NCBI GenBank assembly: GCA_030248215.1
Contig: JASANG010002886.1
Coordinates: 62,001 to 126,000 of the forward strand
Origin: Enoplolaimus lenunculus
Lineage: Eukaryota; Nematoda; Enoplea; Enoplida; Thoracostomopsidae
Direction of reading: 5' to 3'
DNA length: 64,000 bases
The notes beneath the pieces are model-generated. The model worked only from the letters and a program-made list of their open reading frames with translations, was not told where the DNA came from and made no database searches. Positions 36,013 through 46,860 of this stretch are shown here, piece after piece. The translations under genes and the position numbers were made by a program. Numbering within the stretch: position 1 is the stretch's first letter; each line of letters starts with the position of its first letter.

Positions 36013-39000
36013 ATGAAGCCGATCGCTCTTAAAGGTCATGAGCGTCCTATAACAAAAGTTAGATGTAATCGCGACGGTGATTTGTTGTTTTCAAGTTCTA
36101 AGGACAATAAAACAAGTGTATGGTTTACTGAGAACGGAGAACGCCTTGGTACCTATAATGTACGTTAATTCTTGGAATGTAATTATGGCTGAGTGAGGTA
36201 TTATATTACATATTCTTTTGCAAACTTAGCTTAAAGGTGCATGAGTACGTAGCTGTGAGAGTTTGGTATTGCTTTTGGGCAATCGGCTAAAGGTAGCAAA
36301 AAATTTTATATACGCTGGTGGTAAAAATTTGGAAGAAAGAAGGTATGTTTTTATGCTTTATACGTCTATGATGTAGTCATACGCTTATGTAATATCATTA
36401 TCGCTTAATCTGCGAGATTGATGGGTAATTGTGACTACATTTTGTGGAACAAAAACTGGAATTTGAATTCTGTTGTATGATTTTCACCAAATTTGCACCG
36501 ATTTGTATATTTTGGCCTTTCATCTTTCCACAACACATTGAGGGTTAACAGTAGGTGTACCCTTTTACCGATTTTGCGGTTTAATTTTTATCTGGCCACA
36601 AGCCTAAGAAATATGAATGTTTAAAGCGGCATTTATATTTCAGGGGCACAAAGGTGTCGTGTGGACATTTGATATCACGTGGGATTCGCGTTTGCTTTGC
36701 ACAGGCGGTGGTGATAATTTTTGTATTGTGAGCGACATTGAAACTGGCAAAGTGAGCTTTACTTGCATATGACGCTTATGTGTTACTTTGGTAAGACTAC
36801 ACAAAGGTATGTGTATGAAGTATGAACGTCACTAAATTTGTGAACATTCCAGATATTGTTCTTGTCATGGATTGGAACACTTTTGGGTAAATTCGTTAAG
36901 TATCAGCGCTACGGTTAAGCGTTTTTAACGTTTGGACACGGGCATCTCAGCGCGTCATGCTGACATACTATTGTACTAATTTCAGGATCTGCGCATCGTC
37001 CAGAATCCTATTCCGGTTCGTACTACGGGGTTTTCATACTCCGGAAATTTAATGTTTTATAGTACGGATGATCGAATGCATTATAACTGTGAGCTTAAGA
37101 TTCTTGACGTACGAGATCCAGAGATGGAAGTAAGTTATTATGTTTTATTGCTTATATTGTGGACATATCGCATGTTGATTAAGATTACATAATGCATTGT
37201 AGCCACGTAGATTGGTTACGTGGCACAGGATGGTTATATAAGTACGTACGTATTAAAGCGTTTTTCCGTATACTCAGTATTCATTCCGAAATCAAATCCT
37301 TTGGGGTTGGAAAAGTCCGATACTTTACGTTATGTTCTAGGATGCAGCTGTAGTTTAGTCTGTAATTCAAAGTAGAGTCGACTTTTAGACCACGGAATTA
37401 GTGTTGAAATATACATATGTGGTTGTTAAGCTCTCTTTACCGTATGCAAATGTTTTTATTACTTTCTGGTTCAGAATTCAGATAATTTATTGATAATTTT
37501 GCATACATTTGGTATTTTACCTCTAATCAGCTTATATTATTGACATTATACAATTTCTGCAGCCACTTCGAAAAATATCAGTACCACGATCAAAAATAAC
37601 GGCTGCTGTGTGGTCACAGCTTGATAGTATTATTATTACAGGTACGAATATTTGCTTATAGACAATATTTATTATTACAGGTACGAATATTTGCTTATAG
37701 ACAATTCAAACCTTTAAAATTTTTCTAATTTCCTAGAGCTGAATTGATAAAATTAACGTTCGCTGCTGCCTTACACGCGCTTATCGAATCAGTGGTACTC
37801 CTTGAAGTTCATTTTGAATACATAAGCTTTTATTTAAAAGTTATTAAACCAGTCATACGTATATTGAGCCAGAAAATGACGTTTGGTGCTATTACACAAT
37901 TATTTACTCAAGTTTGCTGAATTTATGGAAGCCACTTCTGCAATGTAGCATTGTATTTCTGAGTTTCGCTGCGCCAGTTCTACATTTCCCAAGTAGAATT
38001 TTAAAGATAGGAAGTATAGCATTGAGCATGGTGTATATGGTAGTTAAAAATACCGGAGCCAGATGTCGACAAAACTTGCCGGAGCCGAAGATGGGACCGA
38101 AAGTGAGGTGAAATCAATGAAAATTGTACCAAAAGTTAAAAGCAAACACACTGAACAATACCACTTTTGTAAACTATGAAAAATTTTAGTGCGAAATTGC
38201 CAAAACCTCCGGTGGAAATTTTATAATAGCCGGGGGTCCATTTTCTGCCGGGGCCGCAGGCAGACCGTTTGTTATACTTTGGCATTGAGCTTTCACTTCT
38301 CATTTTAATTTAGAGCAGAACTTAATAAATTGCAGTATAAAAACGACACTACTTAACAAAAATGTATATAAATGGGTGTGCATCTGTGCGCCAGGTACTG
38401 TCTTGTCTTCTTGGATTTGGAAAACGGGGTATACGTATTTCGCCTGCAAATTAAATTCAAGAAGTCTACCTCAGTGTAGCTCAAAATGTAGTGGGCAATA
38501 ACACCACGGCTGAGTCAAAACAGTGTTCAATGTCTGCACTGATGCACGTATGTTGTAGGGCATGATGATGGAGAAATTTGTCAATACGATACGCGTCTTG
38601 ATGGGCATGAACCAACTAATTTTGTTAAAGAACATAAAAAGGCGATTCAAGATTTGCAAATGTCGCCAGTAAGCAGTTAAACTAGTTTCAAGATTGGCTG
38701 CCATATGGCGTTAACTGTCTTTTTGGGTACCTAATATGACGAAAACAACTGTATAATATTCTGCAAGCAATGCAATTTTAATTACGCGTCACGTCTAGAA
38801 ATTTTATAGTTTGTTACAGAATGTACTACGCTCTTAAGCTCGTACCACACTTCTTTACCCCAGACATATTTTGCAGTATATTTTATTTTTTTGTTTAAAT
38901 GCCGTTTTCTGTAACATGTACCATATTGCACATTTTTAGGATCAGACTATGATTATTTCTGCGAGCAAAGATAATACTGCGAAATTATTCGATGCATTCA

Positions 39001-40459
39001 ATTTGGAACATGTTAAGACGTATAAATCGGAAAGGCCAGTTAATGGTGCTGCAATATGTCCAAACAAGGATGTTGTAATGCTTGGCGGTGGAGAAGAAGC
39101 AATGACGGTTAGTTTATTACATAGGAGATGCAAGATTCTTGTGTGTTCAGTGTGGGGAAAACTTCCTGTTTCATTGTACTGTTAATAATGTCTCTCACAC
39201 GATAACGCGTGCGCTTCGCTCACGCAACGTCCTACAATATAGTTAGCTGCGCGGATTATGCATCTTTTGCGTAGACGGAGTCGTGGACATTTTTATACCG
39301 TCAATATTTACATACCTTGAATGTCTCACTCAACTGCACAATAGGTATCGAATGTTTGGCCAATGCCTACGCTTAAGCAAAAAATATAAAGCTAGAATCT
39401 AAACATACTCTTTTATGAACGCACCAGAAACCTGGACGCCTTTTAAAGTAACATGGTCCGAATCTCTGGTATATAGATAGTTTGCTTAAAAAATTATTAG
39501 TTTTTTCCTCCAAAATTTCGATTTACCGCCAAAATGTGACTGTTGAGTCAAAAATGTACATTTTCGCGCCAACATTTGATTTTGCCACTAAAATTTGAAT
39601 TTCCCGCCAAAATTTAAATTGTCCCGTCAACATTTGAATGTTCCCGCAGAAATTTAAATTTTTGCCGTCAAATTTGAATTTCCCGTCAAAATTTAAATCC
39701 TCACTCCAAAATTTGAATTTTTCCGCCACAATTGAATTTCTCGCCAGAATTTGAATTTCCGGCCAAAATTTAAATTCTCCTGCCAAAATTTGAATATTCC
39801 CGCCAAAATTTGAATGTTTCCGCCAAAATTTGAGTTTTCCCGCCAAGATTTCAATTTTTCGTTAAAATTTAAATTCTTCCGCCAAAATTTAAATTCTCGC
39901 CCAACATTTGAATTTTATCGCCAAAATTGTTATTTCCTGCCTAATTTTAAATCACCCTCACAGTTTCGATTTCCTATAAAATTAAAAAAGGCACACTTTT
40001 CGCGGATTATGAATATTTGTCCGCTACACCGTTGCCGAAAACACTAAATGTGCATCAATAATTTGTGTCGCAAGTGATGTGACGAAAATTGTTTTTTGGA
40101 AACAGTATGGACATGTATACTGTCTGTTTAAAACGGTAGGGTCGTTGCATGTGCGCAGCGCACACTATAACCTATAACGTGTGAGTGACAATATGGTATG
40201 CTGACTAATGCTGGGAAATCAGCGTATTGCTTTATGTCAATAGGTGACTCAAACTGATGCTCGGCAAGGAAAATTTGAAGCCAGATTTTACCATTTGATC
40301 TTCGAAGATGAATTTGCGCGAGTTAAAGGGCACTTTGGAACGCTAAATACAGTCGCGTTTTATCCTGATGGTACCGGTTTTTGTTCCGGCGGAGAAGACA
40401 GTTACGTTAGATTACACAAGTTTGATCAAGACTTTTTCGATTTTGAATTTGATTGTTAG
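36013..40459 (+). CDS. EIF3I: Eukaryotic translation initiation factor 3 subunit I
   Basis: WD40-propeller subunit of the eIF3 complex, which binds the 40S ribosome during cytoplasmic translation initiation. Exons: 36013-36159, 36644-36751, 36986-37129, 37563-37641, 38559-38668, 38940-39107, 40244-40459; GT/AG with matching phases, 323 residues (human 325). Diagnostic blocks: start '[18 protein letters not shown]', '[16 protein letters not shown]', '[11 protein letters not shown]', '[17 protein letters not shown]', '[10 protein letters not shown]', '[16 protein letters not shown]', '[18 protein letters not shown]', '[13 protein letters not shown]' and the end 'FFDFEFDC'. The gene looks complete and intact. 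The donor of exon 4 sits in a 39-bp tandem duplication. Intron 6 carries a minisatellite inside an inverted-repeat element. An AATAAA is at 40773-40778. Confidence 0.96.
37630..37705 (+). repeat. 39-bp tandem duplication of the exon 4 end and splice donor of eIF3I
   Basis: TTATTATTACAGGTACGAAT and the next 17 bases occur at 37630-37666 and again at 37669-37705. The first copy holds the exon end and donor (G at 37641). The second copy repeats the donor at 37680. Reading on to the second donor meets an in-frame TAG after six codons. Confidence 0.95.
39189..40190. mobile_element. Inverted-repeat element in eIF3I intron 6
   Basis: The left end (TGTCTCTCACACGATAAC, then GCGTGCGCTTCGCTCACG, CAACGTCCTAC) matches the reverse of the right end (TGTCACTCACACGTTATA, GTGTGCGCTGCGCACATG, CAACGACCCTAC), about 50 bp. 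It encloses the minisatellite and a partial GGCC-ended MITE (39357-39440). No coding frame. Confidence 0.6.
39500..39960. repeat. 18-20 bp minisatellite, CCGCCAAAATTTGAATTT unit
   Basis: About 22 imperfect copies of (C)CCGCCAAAATTTGAATTTT in tandem within eIF3I intron 6. Open frames across it are artefacts. Confidence 0.9.
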
Positions 40460-41190
40460 TTTTTTGCTGATGTTGTTAGCATCCTTCTCGCAACTAAGGC
40501 GAAGATTAATTGCGGCTTTTAAATCATGGCGGTTATTTGTATTAAACATGTAGTTTTGTGTCTAGGTACTGGCACGCAAAACAATGACAAGGTTCAGGTT
40601 GCAATATTTCCATTATTTTCTTTTGCTACAGATTATTGACAAGCCCGTGTGATCTTACATTTTAGAAATAGAGGCATATTAAGAATTTACATTTTAGAAA
40701 TAGAGGTATATTAAGAATTGTTGAATTATTCAATTTATGCGTAAATCAGTTGTGCGTACACTGTTATCTTAAAATAAATTTTCCGTTGTGATGAGTGTAT
40801 AACAGTAAGAATTCGACCCCTCCTTGTAAAGTTCTTGCCGGTGTTGTACTGAAAATCACACCGCTTCCCGTATATTTATCAGGGTGCAATAGGAATTCCA
40901 ATAAATCGGAATCTAAATTTCCACATTTTAATTTTAGACCTACTTGCTGTGATACTAGAGCTCCTTGAACATTTAGGGTAGTGCCGCAAGTTGAAAGCTG
41001 CTCGGCGAGGTTGTTAACCGAACTCCGTTGCGCTCATTTAGGGTTCGCTGGTTAGGTCAAGGTTTATTTAATTAGCTGTATAGGTCAGTCTGATGTAGGT
41101 TATTCAAGCGCGTATTTAGGGTATTCAGCAGCAGGCCAATGTTACTTTTACAGATGTCCCGGTTTGTGGTGGGTCTGTAAAACAGGTTTA
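40460..41190. other. eIF3I 3' UTR and spacer
   Basis: Includes a two-copy 32-bp tandem repeat (TACATTTTAGAAATAGAGG) at about 40657-40720 and the AATAAA at 40773-40778. The rest shows nothing recognisable. Confidence 0.5.
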
Positions 41191-41561
41191 CATTCTAGGC
41201 TATACATTTTTTTGCTTAGGCTTGGGAATACGCTTTTGCAACGCTTACGCTTAGGAATACGGTTAATCTACTGTTACGGCCCTAAAAGTAACATTGGCCC
41301 AACTGCATATATGTATTACTTAGTGAAACTTAGAATTCTGGCTGAAACCCAAGTATGGATTAGTACAAATGAGAGCTCTGTAAGAACGGAACCAAAGGTT
41401 CCGGTGGATCTGTTCGGTGTGACCAGCTTTCAACGGCGTTCTTTGCGAGAACTTGCGCTAAATAAATTAATAGGCGTACGAGGGCAAGGCGTTTCCGTGA
41501 TCTTTCGGAAGCTTTTACCACGCCTGGGGGACTATCATTCACTAGACACCAAGGTTTATTA

Positions 41562-43082
41562 TTGGTAGGTCCTGAGAAGTTTAGTAATAGTGTTAAAATT
41601 ATTTTCCCATCCAAGGACATTGCATCTATAGCAGCAGGTAAATCAATTAAAATTGGGGACTCGGAGGTAATTCTAGAAATTCCTCGCGACGCAACATTGC
41701 AATCTCCTTTTATTGTTCGAACTTTACATCTATATGGCGTCCCCTTTGAAGTTCCGGATAAAGCGCTACAGTCGTTCTTAGCTGCTCAAAATATTCAGTG
41801 CTTGCAACCTGGTCGTTTCATCAAGCATCGAGGAAGTGAATACATCTCAAGTGGTCGAAGTTTCTTAGTCCAGATCCGCCGCGACTATAAAATACCTCCT
41901 CGGCTCCAATGGTGCGATCCTCATTTTAGGCGCGGATATATTATAATTCGGGCATGGTACCCGGGTATGGGTCGGTATTGCAAATCATGTTATAAATTTG
42001 GACATGAACAATTAGATTGTGTTGATTTTCCTGCTTTGAACAACACTGAAGTGGACACGAACTCAGCTAAACAACAACAAAAAGAGCAAGAACCCAAACA
42101 ACAGTCACAACAACAGCAGCAACAGAAACAACAAATACAACAACAACAATTACAACAACAACGGCAACAAATGAAAGCCGGGATAGACAAGGATCGCAGC
42201 AAGTTAAATACAAACAAGCAGTTTCTTGATATCAGTAACTTTATTATGGGGTTAATCAAAAATATTCAGTCCAGCATTAACAATGATATTATTGTGAGAG
42301 AACCATTAGCTTTAGTCATCAATGGAAAGCTGGATTTGACTAAACTGCCAGAATCCGGGAAATCTTTTCTCAATTTTTCTGCTTGGTATAGATATTTGCA
42401 TTTGAAACGATCGATGTCTCCGCCATTTCACCCTGAGGGTGAAGACGTTAAAACATTTTTTGATTCGAAACATCCAAGCAATTATCGTCTTTCGAATTTC
42501 CATGTTGACAATCAAGTATCTGTTTGGGGCGAGTCTTTCTCATCTCCTGAAAAATTTGTCGCAGTGTGGAAGGCGAGATTCAGTGGTCGCAAAGATATCG
42601 AAGAGAAGGTTTGGGGAACAGACGATCCTAAATCAATAAAATTTTTACATAGTCAGATAGTTTGGCCGGGCACAACGTTACATTATTTGTGTATCGTTTT
42701 CGAATTAATTTATACGATTTGTTTTGCACGAGCACAACAATGTGATGTGATTGGGCGCACACTATTGTCAACAGAGGGTCTATTGGTTGAGACTGTACCT
42801 GGGCCGGGGCCTTGGAGCTGCGGCCGTGGACACTCTGATAATCGAGCTCAAAATAGAGTTACCTGGCGTCCTGGCAGTTTAAACTTAAATGGTGACTGTC
42901 AGACTCTTGTGCGAGAACACATTATGTTACGAAAGGTGGGAACAGTAAGCACATCGTCTGATATATCTTCTCGCGTTACAGGTGTTAAGCGGTTGTATGA
43001 AGAGTCAGATGTGATTAGTGGCAAAAAGCCAAACATTGCAATGAGAACGTGCATTTTTTTTGTTTTACATGCCTTAAATTGA
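41562..43082 (+). CDS. LINE ORF1 protein with zinc knuckle and Gln-rich segment
   Basis: 506 residues in frame from this ATG; the true start could lie upstream, because another open frame covers 41164-41568 just before it. An N-terminal RRM-like region ('SPFIVRTLHLYGVPFEVP', 'IIIRAWYPGMG') leads to a CCHC zinc knuckle, CKSCYKFGHEQLDC (about residues 140-153). This is followed by a Gln-rich run at about 170-205, encoded by CAA/CAG repeats. Such proteins bind LINE RNA. The final third resembles nothing that I know. Seventeen bases separate its stop from the ORF2 start. Confidence 0.8.
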   Translation: MVGPEKFSNSVKIIFPSKDIASIAAGKSIKIGDSEVILEIPRDATLQSPFIVRTLHLYGVPFEVPDKALQSFLAAQNIQCLQPGRFIKHRGSEYISSGRSFLVQIRRDYKIPPRLQWCDPHFRRGYIIIRAWYPGMGRYCKSCYKFGHEQLDCVDFPALNNTEVDTNSAKQQQKEQEPKQQSQQQQQQKQQIQQQQLQQQRQQMKAGIDKDRSKLNTNKQFLDISNFIMGLIKNIQSSINNDIIVREPLALVINGKLDLTKLPESGKSFLNFSAWYRYLHLKRSMSPPFHPEGEDVKTFFDSKHPSNYRLSNFHVDNQVSVWGESFSSPEKFVAVWKARFSGRKDIEEKVWGTDDPKSIKFLHSQIVWPGTTLHYLCIVFELIYTICFARAQQCDVIGRTLLSTEGLLVETVPGPGPWSCGRGHSDNRAQNRVTWRPGSLNLNGDCQTLVREHIMLRKVGTVSTSSDISSRVTGVKRLYEESDVISGKKPNIAMRTCIFFVLHALN

Positions 43083-43099
43083 TATGAAAGAGAGTCAAT

Positions 43100-46000
43100 A
43101 TGGATCTGCCAAATTTCTTTTCTTTTTCCAGTTTAAATTGCAGATCCATTAAGCATTTTCGAAAAGTGTCGATAGTTTTTGAAAGGATAAAAGATTTGGA
43201 TTTGATTTGTCTGCAAAAGACACATTTTAAAAACAATTGGGATGCAGAGATTTTTGATAGAATTTTCTCACGCAATTTTAAAATATTTCACAGTTTCGCA
43301 AGCGAGGAGAATAGTAAAACAGGGGTAACGGTCCTTATAAATAGGACAGCTCCTGTTGGTCAAATTGAAAACATTTTTAATATTCAGGGTAGGGCGGTCA
43401 CGATTGCTTTTAGTATTGGCTCTCTTTCTTTTTTCTTAATTGGTATTTATGCTCCCGCGAACGGCGAGCAGCGAGTAGTTTTTTTCAACCAGCTGATGCA
43501 ACAAGTGCAAAATTCGTTTTGGTTTGATTATAAATGTGTTATTATGTTGGGTGATTTTAACTTAGTTGAGGACCCGGTTTTGGACCGATCACGGCCGTCA
43601 TATGATCAGCAGCAAGGCCTGAGAGAGCTTTATTGTTTGAAGGAACTGTTGGTGATATCTGATGTTTTTAGGGAGACACATCCAAATAAAAACGACTTTT
43701 TTACTTTTCTTTCAGACATTCATGGAAGTCAGTCTCGTATAGATCGGATTTATATGCCGGCTTTTTTACAACCGGGCGCTTTGTGTACCGCTCGCGCAGT
43801 GAACAAGACAGATCATAGGTTGTTTAGAGTTAAGATTCGCTTACCTAATTTAAAGAGAGGTAAAGGATACTATAAGATGAATACAATGCTTTTGGGTGAA
43901 GTCGGCGTACAGACCTTTGTTTTAACGCGGCTCAAACATTTAATGAACATTTCCACAGGGTTTTCTATGATGTGGGAAGTATTTAAGGCTGATGTTAAAA
44001 CCTTCTTTGTAAAGTTGGGTAAAAATAAAGCTAAGGAACGCGACATGTTGAGGAAATCATTAGAGAGCCAAGTTATTAATGTACAAATGCTGATAGGACA
44101 GTATCCAAACAATCCGAATCTCAGATCGGGTCTTAAAAAGCTAAAAAATGAAATCGAATTATTGAATGCATTTTATATTGCTTCTTGCAGGCATAATACG
44201 TACTACGGTAGTGAGGTAAATGACAACGCCTCTTTAGCAACAGTCAAGTCTCTTCAACGTAAGAACTGGGAAGCCAGGCATATAAGCTCGATCGAAAGGT
44301 CTGATGGCACGTTAGTAACAGACTCAGATGCAGTTCTAGGTGAAATTACTGAGCAGTATTCCAACGTATTCAGATCGGAAGGGATAAGCGGAGAAGATCT
44401 CACTTTTTTTCTGGCACAAAATGGTCTTTCCAAGTTGAGTGAGGTGGAAAAAAATACTTTAGAGGGACCCATTACTTCAGTTGAAATAGCGAGCGCTATT
44501 AAATCTATGCAGGGTAAAAAGACGCCGGGATACGATGGTATTCCTGTTGAATTCTATTGGCTGTTTTGTGGAATATTATCTGAATTTTTGTGTAAAATGT
44601 ATAACGCGTTCTTGGATGATTTTAAGCTCAATTTCTCCGCATATGATGGTGTTATTACCCTATTATATAAAGGGAATGGAAGGAAAACGTGTCGCGATAA
44701 TTGGCGGCCAATTACGTTGCTGAATATAGATTATAAGATTTTTACGAAAGTTTTGGCAAAAAGATTAGAATCGGTCATGAAATCTTTAGTCCACCCGGAT
44801 CAGACAAGCTCGGTTCCCGACAGAATTATCCAAGACAGTGTTGCACATGTCATGTCTGTTATTCATTATGCCAATGAAAGCAACGCAAAGGCGTTGCTGC
44901 TATCAGTTGATCACAAAGCCGCTTTTGATTTGGTGGAGTGGTCATTTATTTTTGAGACACTTAGGGTCATGAATTTTGGCGAAAACTTTTTAAACATGAT
45001 CAAATGTATTTATAAACCCGGATGTACAAGATCATCTGTTATAGTTAATGGTTTTAAGTCAGAATTTTTTCATGTTTTCCGTGGAATTCGACAAGGGTGT
45101 CCCTTATCGCCGTCATTATATGTCATAACAGCGGAAGTGGTAGCTCATTATCTTCGAATAACTTCAAGAATTTCGGGGATACCACTATACGGCATTAACA
45201 CCCGAGTGACTAAGTTTGCCGACGACACTAATATTTTTCTAAGTAGGATTTCAGATATAAGTGTGGTTTTTGATGTTTTTGAAAAATTTCAAAAGGCCTC
45301 TGGCAGCCGACTAAAGGAAACTAAAATACAGATACTATTAATGGGCGATCTAAGGAACGCACTTGTACCCCATCAATATGCACGCTTTATTGTTGAAAGA
45401 GTGAAAATTTATGGCTTTTGGTTTGATTCAAAGGGACTCGATGTTCCTGAAAATTGGATAAAGTGCTATGAAGCAATTGCAAGTCTTGAACAGCGAATAC
45501 CGCCCCGAGGTATCTCTGTTTTTGGAAAAATCCATCTTGTTCACATATATTTTTTGTGTATGTTTAATTATTTGATAAAATTAGTAACACCCCCTGAGCA
45601 ACTAGTGAAGGAAACTATCAATGTGGTTTATAAGTGGTTGTGGTACCCGTCCACCGCTAGTATTATTAGAAGGGATATCCTGTTTTTACAACCTAGTCAC
45701 GGCGGGATAAATTTCCCAAATATTTTTGTCAGACTGAAAGTGAATCGTTTAATGTTTTATATTCGAATATTAAGAGGTACCGAAGTTGTGAGTTGGAAGA
45801 GATGTTTCGAACATTTCTTTCGGCAGGTTCAGTTTTCGACTAAACGTCAACTGAGACGCATTGATGTACCGGAGTTATATAAAGAGATACGGATTGCAAT
45901 GATTGAGTCATCTTTTAAAATGGATGGAAATTTTTGTTGGTTTTTTGGCGAAAAGTTATCCTTAAAAACAGTGTCGGCAAATAAATTGTATAAAATGTGG

Positions 46001-46636
46001 ATACACGCTGTGTATAAGGGACTCATGCATCCTAAACATGTTTTTTGGCGAGACGAGCTAGGAGTTGAACCTATTTTTGTCGAGCGATCATGGATATGGG
46101 CAAAAGCGAAATATGTTGACGGCTCTGCGCGAGACGTCCATTTTAGGTTAAGACACAAGTCATTGTATACTAATCACCGCACTAGTCATTTTACAGATGG
46201 GACAAATATATGTTCGTTTTGTTATTTGGATGGAATTGAAGTGCGGGAGGATAATGTTCATGTGTTTATTTATTGTTTGCGGGCGCAAGAAATTAGTTTT
46301 TTCATTACTCCCGTTTTGCAACAGGTAGCTGGAGTAAATGAAATAACGATTTCGGATTTAATTTTGGGACGAAATATTCACGACCCATTAAAGAGAATAG
46401 CTTTTAATTTCATCGTCCAACATGCACAATTGGCAATATGGAGTGCTCGATGTAAACTCGAGTTTAACAATGAAAATGTCTGTGTTGTTGATGTTTTTCA
46501 GGAAAATGTTTATAGAAATTTGTGCAAACTTAAGCTGTATCTAAAAGAAGAATGTTTTTTTAAGGTTTTTGGAACAATAACCCGACAGAATGATAGCATG
46601 CTGGGTTTTCGAATGTCTTTTTCTCAGCGTACCTGA
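43100..46636 (+). CDS. LINE ORF2: endonuclease plus reverse transcriptase
   Basis: 1178 residues. The N-terminal AP-type endonuclease shows 'SSLNCRS', 'IGIYAPANGE', 'MLGDFNLVEDP', 'SQSRIDRIYM' and 'NKTDHRLF'. The usual QETH motif reads QKTH: Lys40 replaces the metal-binding Glu. The reverse transcriptase follows: 'KTPGYDGIPVEFYW' (about residue 475), 'NWRPITLLNIDYKIFTKV', motif A 'SVDHKAAFD' (about 603), motif B 'GIRQGCPLSPSLY', motif C FADD (706-709). Near the C-terminus is CxxC...HxxxxC (CSFC at 1038 onward), as in L1/Tx1 elements. The frame is fully open, but the endonuclease substitution makes target cleavage by this copy doubtful. Confidence 0.92.
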   Translation: MDLPNFFSFSSLNCRSIKHFRKVSIVFERIKDLDLICLQKTHFKNNWDAEIFDRIFSRNFKIFHSFASEENSKTGVTVLINRTAPVGQIENIFNIQGRAVTIAFSIGSLSFFLIGIYAPANGEQRVVFFNQLMQQVQNSFWFDYKCVIMLGDFNLVEDPVLDRSRPSYDQQQGLRELYCLKELLVISDVFRETHPNKNDFFTFLSDIHGSQSRIDRIYMPAFLQPGALCTARAVNKTDHRLFRVKIRLPNLKRGKGYYKMNTMLLGEVGVQTFVLTRLKHLMNISTGFSMMWEVFKADVKTFFVKLGKNKAKERDMLRKSLESQVINVQMLIGQYPNNPNLRSGLKKLKNEIELLNAFYIASCRHNTYYGSEVNDNASLATVKSLQRKNWEARHISSIERSDGTLVTDSDAVLGEITEQYSNVFRSEGISGEDLTFFLAQNGLSKLSEVEKNTLEGPITSVEIASAIKSMQGKKTPGYDGIPVEFYWLFCGILSEFLCKMYNAFLDDFKLNFSAYDGVITLLYKGNGRKTCRDNWRPITLLNIDYKIFTKVLAKRLESVMKSLVHPDQTSSVPDRIIQDSVAHVMSVIHYANESNAKALLLSVDHKAAFDLVEWSFIFETLRVMNFGENFLNMIKCIYKPGCTRSSVIVNGFKSEFFHVFRGIRQGCPLSPSLYVITAEVVAHYLRITSRISGIPLYGINTRVTKFADDTNIFLSRISDISVVFDVFEKFQKASGSRLKETKIQILLMGDLRNALVPHQYARFIVERVKIYGFWFDSKGLDVPENWIKCYEAIASLEQRIPPRGISVFGKIHLVHIYFLCMFNYLIKLVTPPEQLVKETINVVYKWLWYPSTASIIRRDILFLQPSHGGINFPNIFVRLKVNRLMFYIRILRGTEVVSWKRCFEHFFRQVQFSTKRQLRRIDVPELYKEIRIAMIESSFKMDGNFCWFFGEKLSLKTVSANKLYKMWIHAVYKGLMHPKHVFWRDELGVEPIFVERSWIWAKAKYVDGSARDVHFRLRHKSLYTNHRTSHFTDGTNICSFCYLDGIEVREDNVHVFIYCLRAQEISFFITPVLQQVAGVNEITISDLILGRNIHDPLKRIAFNFIVQHAQLAIWSARCKLEFNNENVCVVDVFQENVYRNLCKLKLYLKEECFFKVFGTITRQNDSMLGFRMSFSQRT

Positions 46637-46860
46637 TTTGTAGTTTGTTTTGAAACTAGGTTTCTTGTGTGCTTTTTAACATATTTGCTCTGAATAATAT
46701 CCTTGCAAGCAGAGTAGAATAATGGGTAATTTTCAAGGACCTTTGTTATGTTATGATAATATGTTGTTGCCTTCTTTGGTTTATATAATTGCTTTCGTTG
46801 ATGTAAATGTGGTTTATCCTTTTAATAAAACCCGGGGTGTTCGGCAAACGAGCGCTTCGG

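Larger units (their letters stand above)
41303..46860 (+). mobile_element. LINE retrotransposon, L1/Tx1 type, near full length
   Basis: Two open frames in order, ORF1 (41562-43082) and ORF2 (43100-46636), with a short 5' region and a 3' UTR containing AATAAA near 46825. No poly(A) tail or target duplication is clear, so the outer limits are approximate. The left limit abuts a fragment of the GGCC-ended MITE. Both frames being open points to recent insertion. Confidence 0.85.

Noticed and set aside
36854-36887. Possible short extra exon of eIF3I bounded by AG and GT
   Set aside because: Exon 36751 joins 36986 in phase and gives the expected family length; the extra piece would add unrelated residues.
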